This document shows, piece after piece, positions 1 to 5,375 of a DNA stretch of 7,013 nucleotides. The DNA is from an uncultured Chlamydiae bacterium (GTDB lineage Bacteria; Chlamydiota; Chlamydiia; Chlamydiales; Rhabdochlamydiaceae). The translations under genes and the position numbers were made by a program. The stretch is taken from positions 1-7,013 of the forward strand of contig CAIPRZ010000104.1 of NCBI GenBank assembly GCA_903867585.1, in the 5' to 3' direction. The notes under the pieces were generated by a model. That model made no database searches, had not been told where the DNA came from, and saw only the letters and a program-made list of their open reading frames with translations. Numbering within the stretch: the first letter of the stretch is position 1; each line of letters opens with the position of its first letter.

Positions 1-610
1 ATTAATAATTATAATTAAATGCATGTTAAAAGTCATTATATTATAGTATATTTAAGACGTTAACTATTAACTAGTTAGATATAAGCAGAATTTAATTATA
101 AATTATCTAGCTTAATTTTAAGGTCGAATTAGCCTGATTAGGGGCAAACAAATCCAGGCACTTGCACGATATAATCATCTATAGTAGGTGGCAAAAGCCC
201 CCAAAGACGTTCTCAATAATCTTTAAAAGCTCCCCGTTTCACATAGGCCTAAATTATTAGTCTTTGATTTTAAAAACTAAAAAATAAAGGTGCTGATGAT
301 ATTCACAAGGGGGATAAGATTTTTAAGATGATAGGACATCGATTTATCTTTTTAGTACGAAGCGTAATTTGAACAGCTGAGGGTATGTTAAAGACTCTGA
401 TAAAAATACAAAACTTGTCATCGTAGAAATAATGGGTAAGCATCGCAAATTTATAAACCCGTCTTTTTGTTAATAATCATATTCAAATCCTTGTTGAATA
501 CATTTTATAAAAAAATTAAACAAATTAATAAAAACGATTAAAAGCTCGTTTAATGCTAGTTTATATTTTACTTGTCGCTTATAACTGATCTAAAAAAAGG
601 AGCCTTTTTT
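1..610. other. Gene-free AT-rich leader region with decayed sequence
   Basis: No intact reading frame with coding character is visible on either strand; all frames are broken by frequent stops. The left 130 bases are extremely AT-rich and contain a tandem TTAACTA duplication (60-73) overlapping the 10-bp palindrome TAACTAGTTA (68-77). A short stretch at 138-248 keeps protein-like coding on the minus strand and is listed separately. A weak 6-bp inverted repeat, AAACGA (532-537) with TCGTTT (546-551), lies upstream of the dehydrogenase. A possible -10 box TATAAC (580-585) could serve that gene, but its -35 partner (TAGTTT, 557-562) is poor, so I do not call a promoter. I see no tRNA or other recognisable RNA gene. 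Confidence 0.6.
138..248 (-). pseudogene. Decayed gene fragment (C-terminal remnant), family unrecognised
   Basis: Read on the minus strand from 248 to 138, the sequence gives a protein-like segment beginning AYVKRGAFKDY, then an in-frame TGA (213-215), then ERLWGLLPPTIDDYIVQVPG, then FVCP and a TAA stop (138-140). The balance of charged, aromatic and hydrophobic residues and the PPTIDDYIVQVPGF run look like real protein rather than random AT-rich translation. The internal TGA stands where a Trp codon (TGG) would fit, consistent with a single inactivating substitution. A TAG (249-251) closes the frame immediately upstream, and farther upstream the frames are broken. I do not recognise the family; a transposase or other mobile-element protein is possible but unsupported. 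It could also be a chance open stretch. Confidence 0.35.
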
Positions 611-611
611 A
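592..611 (+). promoter_or_regulatory. Shine-Dalgarno inside a small hairpin before the dehydrogenase
   Basis: AAGGAG (597-602) is a strong ribosome binding site 8 nt before ATG 611, and it is what decides that start. It sits in an inverted repeat: the A-run plus G (593-599) pairs with C plus the T-run (604-610), leaving a GAGC tetraloop. The stem is almost entirely A-U, so it would be weak and would partly mask the site in the mRNA. Whether this has any regulatory effect is unknown. Confidence 0.5.
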
Positions 612-1624
612 TGATGAAAGCAGCTGTAATCACCCAATTTAATCAACCCTGGGAAATCAAACAGATCCCTATCCCAGAACCTAAAGAGGGTCAAGTTCTT
701 ATAAAAATTCATGCCTCTGGGATGTGTGGGACCGATCTTCATGCCTCGCACGGCCTACTACCCCTTAACCTTCCAGTGGTTGCAGGCCATGAGCCGGTTG
801 GAGAAATAGTAAAATTAGGACCTGGCGTGACTCATTTAAAACTCAAAGATCGAGTAGGGGTTTCATGGCATCAAGCAGGCTGCGGTCGTTGCCACTATTG
901 CCAATCAAAAAGGGATCTGTATTGCGATGGTCTTGAAGGGGGAGCTTATACCTGGATGCAACTTGGAGGTGGTAATTCTGAATATATGCTAGCTTTTGCC
1001 GATGCCTGCACCCTTATTCCCGACAAACTCTCTTATGAAGAAGCAGCTCCTCTATTTTGCGCAGGGTATACCGTTTCAAGCGGCTATTTTAATGCTCATC
1101 CTGTTCCTGGGGAAGTGATTGCTGTTTTAGGAGTTGGTGGGCTTGGCCACATTGCGATACAGCTTGCAAAAGCTAAAGGTCATAAAGTGATTGCTATCAC
1201 TGAGCAAGAAGATAAAAAAGCCCTCTCAAAAAAATTAGGGGCCGATGAAGTGATTGTGGCAAGTAAAGATATAGGTCAAAAACTTTTAGCCTTAGGTGGA
1301 GCTGATATTATTTTAGACTGTGGCAACTCAAGTAAGATGGCACAAGAGGCTTTTACCGGACTAAAACCAGAAGGACGTTTAGTCGTGATGGGCATCGATC
1401 CGAAACCCCTTGAAATTTCTTGTATGCACCTCATCTTATCTCAAAGAAAAATTATCGGCTCCACGCAAAATCATAGATCTGATCTTGTCGATATTTTAGA
1501 CCTGGCAGCTTGTGGAAAAGTGAAACCGATGATTGAAGTTTTTAGCTTAAGTAACATTAATGAGGCTTTAGAAAAGTTAAAAAATCACAGCCTGCGTTTT
1601 AGAGCTGTGATTAAACTTATCTAG
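611..1624 (+). CDS. Zinc-dependent alcohol dehydrogenase (MDR family)
   Basis: This 337-aa cytosolic oxidoreductase should interconvert alcohols and aldehydes using a nicotinamide cofactor; the substrate cannot be told from sequence. It has the usual length of the bacterial AdhP/cinnamyl-alcohol-dehydrogenase-like branch. Catalytic zinc ligands are Cys39 (in GMCGTDLH), His60 with Glu61 (AGHE), and Cys150 (LFCAGYT). The structural zinc site is Cys91, Cys94, Cys97 and Cys105. The Rossmann motif is GVGGLG (about 174-179). After the second Rossmann strand (VIAITEQ) a Thr stands where NAD-specific members such as E. coli AdhP have Asp, which hints at NADPH use, although a Glu follows. The frame is open upstream to a TTG at 572, but the AAGGAG at 597-602 supports ATG 611. 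The 3' end overlaps the convergent amn gene by 8 bp and carries the amn terminator within its coding sequence. Confidence 0.9.
   Translation: MMKAAVITQFNQPWEIKQIPIPEPKEGQVLIKIHASGMCGTDLHASHGLLPLNLPVVAGHEPVGEIVKLGPGVTHLKLKDRVGVSWHQAGCGRCHYCQSKRDLYCDGLEGGAYTWMQLGGGNSEYMLAFADACTLIPDKLSYEEAAPLFCAGYTVSSGYFNAHPVPGEVIAVLGVGGLGHIAIQLAKAKGHKVIAITEQEDKKALSKKLGADEVIVASKDIGQKLLALGGADIILDCGNSSKMAQEAFTGLKPEGRLVVMGIDPKPLEISCMHLILSQRKIIGSTQNHRSDLVDILDLAACGKVKPMIEVFSLSNINEALEKLKNHSLRFRAVIKLI
1579..1612 (-). terminator. Intrinsic terminator of amn, embedded in the dehydrogenase CDS
   Basis: A perfect 9-bp inverted repeat, AATCACAGC (1583-1591) with GCTGTGATT (1604-1612), has a 12-nt loop. Read on the minus strand it begins 4 nt after the amn stop codon and is followed by a T-run (complement of the A-run 1579-1584), then AAC and more T. 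On the plus strand no T-run follows, so it serves the leftward transcript only. The same bases encode residues near the dehydrogenase C-terminus (NHSLRFRAVI). Confidence 0.7.
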
Positions 1625-2441
1625 TCTTTGGGGGCTCGTCCATACCGATATTACGGTGATAGGCCCCTTTGATATGTTTTTGCTGCATGCTGTGAGCCAG
1701 CTTTAAAACCTCGATCCCCTTTTCAACATGATCTTTGGTATACTTTTCATAAACCGCCTCAGAACTTTTTTTAGTTTTTATACCAGAATTATTCAAAGGA
1801 AGATCTGAAATTAATAAAAGCGCTCCGAGGGTAAATTTCCGTTTATAACTAGCTGCAAAAAGCGTTGCACACTCCATTTCGATCGCTTGGGCTTTTGTCG
1901 CTTTTAAGCGGGTCTTAAATTCTTCATTAAATTCCCAAAAGCGCATGTTTGTTGTAAATGTGATTCCAATATGATAGGAAGCCTGCTGTTTTTCCATTAC
2001 ATCTGTCACCGCTTTTTGCATAAGGAAGTTAGCAAGGGCTGGAACCTCTTGTGGAAAATAAAAATCACTGGTCCCCTCACCCCGAATACTAGCCACAGGA
2101 ACTAGATAATCACCTACTTGATAGCGGCGTCTTAGTCCACCACACATTCCAAGTAAAATGGCTGCTTTAAATGGCATAAATGAGCATAAATCAACAACAA
2201 GAGCCGCTGCTGGGGATCCAATTTTAAAGTCTAAGATAGAAACATCTTCTTCAGGACAATGAGCCACTTTAAACATCGAGCCTTCGATGATTTTAATATT
2301 ACGGCTTTTAGCAAAATAGTCGACGTAACGGGGAAAGTTGGTGATAATTAAATTAGAACAAAAATCGGTGCACTTAGATCCAGAATATCTTTCTAAGGTG
2401 TCTTTAGCAAATTGCTCTTCTGTTAATTCATGACCTTCCAT
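1617..2441 (-). CDS. amn: AMP nucleosidase, short form
   Basis: This 274-aa cytosolic enzyme is predicted to hydrolyse AMP to adenine and ribose 5-phosphate, adjusting the adenylate pool. It belongs to the PNP/UDP phosphorylase superfamily: a GMCGGL glycine loop (98-103), RGEGTS (120-125), the EMEC nucleoside-binding segment (188-191) and an ISDLP segment carrying the catalytic-type Asp (211-215). It lacks the long extra N-terminal domain of the 484-aa E. coli Amn and matches the roughly 260-290-aa short form known from Chlamydiae and Bacteroidetes. A GAGG ribosome site (complement of 2447-2450) lies 5 nt before the ATG. The 57-nt gap to the upstream leftward gene, with no convincing terminator, allows co-transcription with the Inc-like genes. 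Its stop overlaps the convergent dehydrogenase. A related purine or MTA/SAH nucleosidase specificity is the main alternative. Confidence 0.85.
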   Translation of the reverse strand: MEGHELTEEQFAKDTLERYSGSKCTDFCSNLIITNFPRYVDYFAKSRNIKIIEGSMFKVAHCPEEDVSILDFKIGSPAAALVVDLCSFMPFKAAILLGMCGGLRRRYQVGDYLVPVASIRGEGTSDFYFPQEVPALANFLMQKAVTDVMEKQQASYHIGITFTTNMRFWEFNEEFKTRLKATKAQAIEMECATLFAASYKRKFTLGALLLISDLPLNNSGIKTKKSSEAVYEKYTKDHVEKGIEVLKLAHSMQQKHIKGAYHRNIGMDEPPKTR

Positions 2442-2460
2442 TATGACCTCGCCTTTATTA

Positions 2461-2496
2461 TTGTATAGCTGTTTTAAGAGCTAATTGGCAATACAA
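2461..2496 (-). other. Bulged inverted repeat in the gap before amn
   Basis: TTGTA (2461-2465) pairs with TACAA (2492-2496), and inside it TAGCT (2466-2470) pairs with AGCTA (2479-2483) around an 8-nt loop; the right arm carries an 8-nt bulge. No T-run follows on either strand, so it is not a standard terminator. It could be an mRNA processing or folding element in the amn leader, or chance. Confidence 0.25.
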
Positions 2497-2498
2497 GA

Positions 2499-2924
2499 CT
2501 AGACCTTGTCATCTCCTAAGCTCCTAGCACTGCCATAATCTTGTGCAACAGGCGCTGCTGCCCCTCTTGGAACCATTACCTCTTCAGCTCCTGCACAATT
2601 AATTTTTAAATAAGGCTCTACAATGCCTTGAATTTTCTTTGACTGCACATATAAAGATCCTAAGCTGTAGGCCATAAGAACGCCTGTCACTAAATTAATC
2701 GTTAAAAGGGTGTAGGTATCAACAGGAGGAAGACTTGAAATTGACATAATAAAAGTAGCAAAAAGAACAATTCGTCGATGCATTATAATCGTTTGCATGC
2801 CCGATTTAGTATTATTCCAATACCAAACTTTAGATTCTTCTTTTTGCGAATCGCAATAAGTAATAATTCCTTCTGAGGTCCAAGGAGAAAAAGCAATCGC
2901 TGTTAATTCACACGTTTTAGGCAT
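2499..2924 (-). CDS. Small two-TM protein, candidate inclusion-membrane (Inc-like) protein
   Basis: This 141-aa protein is of unrecognised family. A polar N-terminal part (1-50) with three Trp residues is followed by two closely spaced hydrophobic segments, roughly 52-66 and 71-93, separated by the short polar turn PPVDT. The C-terminal tail (94-141) is hydrophilic and contains an Ala/Pro-rich patch around 121-127. A bilobed hydrophobic hairpin with both ends on the same side is the hallmark of chlamydial Inc proteins, which are type III secreted into the vacuole membrane. That assignment is inferred from shape and context, not from a recognised sequence. A GAGG site (complement of 2933-2936) lies 8 nt before the ATG. 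The start overlaps the end of the upstream 302-aa gene by 8 bp, so translation is probably coupled. A generic small inner-membrane protein is the alternative. Confidence 0.7.
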   Translation of the reverse strand: MPKTCELTAIAFSPWTSEGIITYCDSQKEESKVWYWNNTKSGMQTIIMHRRIVLFATFIMSISSLPPVDTYTLLTINLVTGVLMAYSLGSLYVQSKKIQGIVEPYLKINCAGAEEVMVPRGAAAPVAQDYGSARSLGDDKV

Positions 2925-3825
2925 TGACTATACCTCTTTGGCTTAGAAGATCTTTGGGTAGTAACAATTCATGCTTTTGTTCTAAACGACGATGGATAGC
3001 TAAAAGCTCTCCAGTCTTTACAAGAATATCTGCAGAAATGGCTTGAAGAGCCCTTTTTTGTTCTTCAACAAGAGGGGTGTAGGTATTAAACTGTTCAACA
3101 ACCAGCTGGAGTTTATCAAGCATCCCTGTAAGCTCGGCATGCTGACCTTTAGAAAATCCTTCAAGTAGAGCGACAGCACTTACCACTTTTTCAGCAGCCG
3201 CTTCATTATGATCTTGCTTCTCGATTAATCTTTTGATTTGTGGAAGGCAAATTTCAAATAGCTTTTTATAACTCTCAATTTCTTCCTTTATTCCGGTCGA
3301 CTCAAGGGTTGTTGTAGAATATTTAGATAAAGCTTTGTTACAAAGCTCAGCTAGCTCATAAGCTTTAGTAAGATTTTCTTGAAGTCTTCCGTTAAGGGTT
3401 GTTTGCTCTTTTGCTAATCCTGTTTGGACTTCTAATTGAGATTCCAAATTTTCTATAGCGCCCTGCATTCTTCCATGCTCTTCAAGATGCTCTTTTTTTT
3501 GTCTATCTTCAGCGACTACATATTTATGTAAAGAAAGCCTTTCTTCTTCTTTTTTCAAAAGCTCTTCATTGAGCTTATAAGCTAAACATGAAGCTGCAAC
3601 CACTGTCACAGAAAGTGATAGCGATAAAAAAGAACCATAAATAAGAGAAGCTAATATCGCAATACAAGACAAAGCAATCGAGGAGATGATTAATACTCTA
3701 TTTAAATTAATATGGTTTTCAATCAACCCTGCAACCTGTTTAGAAGTGTAAAGGACGCTATTTTTCAAAGCTTCATAGGCCACATAGGCTGGAACTTTAA
3801 CGGCTTCATAAAAGACTGGATTCAT
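2917..3825 (-). CDS. IncA-like membrane protein: TM hairpin plus long coiled coil
   Basis: This 302-aa protein has an N-terminal segment (1-43), two hydrophobic helices (about 44-63 and 66-84) with only a short turn (GSF) between them, then a long charged helical region. The stretches 86-165 and about 180-285 are rich in Glu, Lys, Gln and Leu with heptad-like spacing and few prolines, as in coiled coils. This order (short N-terminus, bilobed hydrophobic domain, cytosol-facing coiled coil) matches chlamydial IncA-type inclusion proteins, whose coiled coils act in a SNARE-like way. There is no cleavable signal peptide. I recognise the architecture, not a specific family, so function is inferred. 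GAGG (complement of 3832-3835) lies 6 nt before the ATG. It overlaps the next gene by 8 bp and follows the secreted DUF1566-type gene after 91 bp. Confidence 0.75.
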   Translation of the reverse strand: MNPVFYEAVKVPAYVAYEALKNSVLYTSKQVAGLIENHINLNRVLIISSIALSCIAILASLIYGSFLSLSLSVTVVAASCLAYKLNEELLKKEEERLSLHKYVVAEDRQKKEHLEEHGRMQGAIENLESQLEVQTGLAKEQTTLNGRLQENLTKAYELAELCNKALSKYSTTTLESTGIKEEIESYKKLFEICLPQIKRLIEKQDHNEAAAEKVVSAVALLEGFSKGQHAELTGMLDKLQLVVEQFNTYTPLVEEQKRALQAISADILVKTGELLAIHRRLEQKHELLLPKDLLSQRGIVNA

Positions 3826-3836
3826 AAAAACCTCTA

Positions 3837-3876
3837 TTAAAACGGTGAAAGTAGTGTAGGTCTTTAGCCGTTTTAA
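3837..3876. repeat. 9-bp inverted repeat before the IncA-like gene
   Basis: TTAAAACGG (3837-3845) and CCGTTTTAA (3868-3876) are perfect inverted copies with 22 nt between them. The left arm abuts the ribosome site of the IncA-like gene on the minus strand. No T-run follows either arm, so it is not a standard terminator; a protein-binding operator or an mRNA leader hairpin are both possible. Confidence 0.45.
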
Positions 3877-3878
3877 GT

Positions 3879-3903
3879 AAAAAAAATTATTGTTTAATTA
3901 CAA
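3879..3903 (-). terminator. Weak candidate terminator after the DUF1566-type gene
   Basis: On the minus strand, 13 nt after the stop codon, TTGT (complement of 3900-3903) and ACAA (complement of 3890-3893) can form a 4-bp stem, followed shortly by a run of eight T (complement of 3879-3886). The stem is short and AT-rich, so termination would be inefficient at best and the IncA-like gene may be reached by read-through. Confidence 0.2.
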
Positions 3904-3916
3904 AATGGTTAAAGGG

Positions 3917-4660
3917 TTAAAAAGCCCTGACTGCACGCACAAGAGACGTATTGCCCCCGCTGACGTTGGCGAACTGGGACCCATTTGAGCTTAACAATTG
4001 AACCGTTACTCCTTGAGCTTGTAAATTCGTAAGGGCTTGATTGATGCTTATACCTTCTGAAACAGGTCCAGCTAAGCCAGAATTTTCATAAATATAGTTG
4101 ATCTCGTTATATCCAGAGCCATCATGAGCGGTATTTTGACTTGGCAAAAACCAATCAGAAAAGGCTCCACCTCTATAACTTTGACAAGCTCTAAAAGCAG
4201 GATAAGAAGTTAAGCCAGGATCTATACCAAGTATGGTTAGCATATTTTCAGCTCCAAAAGGGCTTGTAGCACCTGTTGCTACATCCCCGGGACCCCATGC
4301 AAGCCCGGCAAGACCTGTATCCTCACCCCCGTTTGCATCAAGATAGATAAGCGAGCAGACAAGTCCATGTTGACCTGTTTCATCCACATAGCACACTACC
4401 CCACCTTGAGCATAGTCTCCTACTTGATAAGTTATGGGTACTGGAGGTACTGGAGGCACTGGAATCGGAGTCGGAGTCACAGCTTCCTCTGTTGATACCG
4501 GATTATTACTAGAACCTTGGTTTAGGTATTTTTGGGATACCGGGTTATTCCCTTTGCTTCCTATTTTAGCTTGGGAGATGGGGTTAGTAGCATTTAGGGT
4601 GCTTAGTAATAAGGTTAGAGCTAGGACTGTGGTTTTTAGAATTTTTATCATATTATCCAT
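3917..4660 (-). CDS. Secreted protein with DUF1566-type (lectin-fold-like) domain
   Basis: This is a 247-aa exported protein. An N-terminal signal peptide is clear: Lys6/Lys9, a hydrophobic core (about 10-22), and a likely cleavage after LNA (22-24). Next comes a spacer with three NPxS repeats (26-29, 39-42, 53-56) and a Pro/Val linker (63-76). The C-terminal domain (about 78-247) carries DUF1566 signatures: VGDYAQGGVVCYVDETGQHG (80-99), an AWG near 121-123, FSDWFLPS (167-174) and the terminal VRAVRAF. The usual YWSS segment before the end is degenerate (around VQLLSSNGSQFAN). Three cysteines (90, 102, 159) could allow a disulfide after export. Function is unknown; related domains bind ligands or serve as surface proteins. 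The start at ATG 4660 lacks a good ribosome site; Met4 (complement of 4649-4651) is an alternative with GGA 4 nt upstream and keeps the signal peptide. Confidence 0.75.
   Translation of the reverse strand: MDNMIKILKTTVLALTLLLSTLNATNPISQAKIGSKGNNPVSQKYLNQGSSNNPVSTEEAVTPTPIPVPPVPPVPITYQVGDYAQGGVVCYVDETGQHGLVCSLIYLDANGGEDTGLAGLAWGPGDVATGATSPFGAENMLTILGIDPGLTSYPAFRACQSYRGGAFSDWFLPSQNTAHDGSGYNEINYIYENSGLAGPVSEGISINQALTNLQAQGVTVQLLSSNGSQFANVSGGNTSLVRAVRAF
4437..4463. repeat. Three tandem 9-bp units encoding the Pro/Val linker
   Basis: GGTACTGGA occurs at 4437-4445 and 4446-4454, with GGCACTGGA at 4455-4463, followed by a short GGAGTC duplication (4467-4478). On the minus strand the units encode PVP-type steps of the linker in the exported protein. 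Unit length is a multiple of three, so gain or loss of copies would lengthen or shorten the linker without breaking the frame. Confidence 0.7.
4494..4588. repeat. Three spaced copies of a 14-bp NPxS-coding motif
   Basis: GATACCGGATTATT (4494-4507) and GATACCGGGTTATT (4536-4549) differ at one base; a third, more diverged copy, GAGATGGGGTTAGT, is at 4575-4588. Start-to-start spacings are 42 and 39 bp, both whole codons. On the minus strand each encodes an (N)NPVS or NPIS unit just after the signal peptide, suggesting an old tandem duplication of 13-14 residues. Confidence 0.6.
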
Positions 4661-4666
4661 CGGTTG

Positions 4667-4702
4667 ATAAATTTTTTTAGCTATTTTTTCTTAAAAATTT
4701 AT
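4667..4702. repeat. Perfect 10-bp inverted repeat in the divergent intergenic region
   Basis: ATAAATTTTT (4667-4676) and AAAAATTTAT (4693-4702) are exact inverted copies separated by 16 nt. The repeat lies immediately upstream of the start codon of the DUF1566-type gene, in its leader, and about 100 nt before efp. With no GC pairs it would be a weak RNA hairpin, so a protein-binding site is as plausible as a structural role. Confidence 0.4.
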
Positions 4703-4746
4703 TTAGGCAAAGAGTTTATTTGGAAATTTTTAGTTAAATCCCAAAC

Positions 4747-4776
4747 TGGACGCTAATTTGAATCTTGGGTTAAAAT
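4747..4776 (+). promoter_or_regulatory. Candidate housekeeping promoter of efp
   Basis: TGGACG (4747-4752) matches TTGACA at 4 of 6 positions and TAAAAT (4771-4776) matches TATAAT at 5 of 6, with an 18-nt spacer. Transcription would start near 4783, giving a leader of about 23 nt that contains the AAAGG ribosome site (4795-4799) 6 nt before the efp ATG. AT-rich DNA gives chance matches, so confidence is modest. Confidence 0.35.
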
Positions 4777-4805
4777 CAGGGCACATTTAACAAGAAAGGT
4801 TTTTT

Positions 4806-5375
4806 ATGGCTCAGGTAAGCACAGGGGATGTACGCGGTGGATATAAAGTAGAAATCGAAGGAGAGCCCTACACTGTTGTTACTAATGAGTTTGTAAAACC
4901 AGGAAAAGGTCAGCCTTTCAACAGAATTCGTGTAAAACATCTAAAAACTGGAAGAGTTACCGAAAAGACTTTTAAATCAGGTGAAAAACTTGATTTAGCA
5001 GATGTCGAAGAATCTAAAATGCGCATGCTTTATAAAGAAGCCGAAGATGTCGTTTTTATGGATGATAACACCTTCGATCAGGTAAACATCCCACTAGATC
5101 TTCTTGGAGACAACGCTCAGTGGCTTATCGAAGAGGTTAGCTATAGTGTGATTTTCTATAAAGGCCAGCCTATTGATGTGATGCCGCCCACTTTTATGGA
5201 AATGAAAATTATTGAAACCTCCCCTGGTGTTCGCGGCGATACCGCCTCTGGAAGAGTGTTAAAACCAGCTATTGTTGAATCGGGTGCTAAAATTCAAGTC
5301 CCAATTTTCATTGAAGAGGGAGAAAAAATTAAAGTGGATACAAGAACTGGTGAATACGTTTCTCGAGTTAACTAA
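4806..5375 (+). CDS. efp: Translation elongation factor P
   Basis: EF-P (189 aa, standard length) binds ribosomes stalled between the P and E sites and promotes peptide-bond formation at proline runs. Three beta-barrel domains are recognisable: an N-terminal KOW-like domain (about 3-62), a central OB domain (about 67-125) and a C-terminal OB domain (about 130-187) ending in the family signature TRTGEYVSRV. The modified loop reads KPGKGQ, with Lys34 at exactly the position that EpmA lysylates in E. coli; other branches with Arg or differently modified Lys are excluded by this motif and by the adjacent epmA. AAAGG at 4795-4799 fixes the start. The gene is transcribed away from the leftward block and overlaps or abuts epmA, making an efp-epmA operon. 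A strong terminator lies 26 nt after its stop, inside epmA. Confidence 0.97.
   Translation: MAQVSTGDVRGGYKVEIEGEPYTVVTNEFVKPGKGQPFNRIRVKHLKTGRVTEKTFKSGEKLDLADVEESKMRMLYKEAEDVVFMDDNTFDQVNIPLDLLGDNAQWLIEEVSYSVIFYKGQPIDVMPPTFMEMKIIETSPGVRGDTASGRVLKPAIVESGAKIQVPIFIEEGEKIKVDTRTGEYVSRVN

Noticed and set aside
60..77. Tandem TTAACTA repeat and TAACTAGTTA palindrome as an attachment site or operator
   Set aside because: Short AT-rich repeats are expected by chance in such sequence, and no integrase, tRNA end or matching partner copy is present.
572..610. TTG 572 as the start of the dehydrogenase
   Set aside because: It would add 13 residues without homology to the family, and the AAGGAG at 597-602 points to ATG 611.
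3917..4050. Variable region of a diversity-generating retroelement at the C-terminus of the DUF1566-type gene
   Set aside because: No template repeat, reverse transcriptase or accessory gene is visible in the window, so the idea is kept only as a check.
4434..4667. Plus-strand 77-codon open frame beginning MGTGGTGGTG
   Set aside because: It is the complement of the exported protein gene; its Gly/Thr run is just the reverse reading of the 9-bp linker repeats, and it has no ribosome site.
5272..5349. TTG 5272 as the start of epmA
   Set aside because: It lies deep in efp and would add a Lys-rich N-terminus unlike EpmA; this is only out-of-frame efp sequence that happens to be open.
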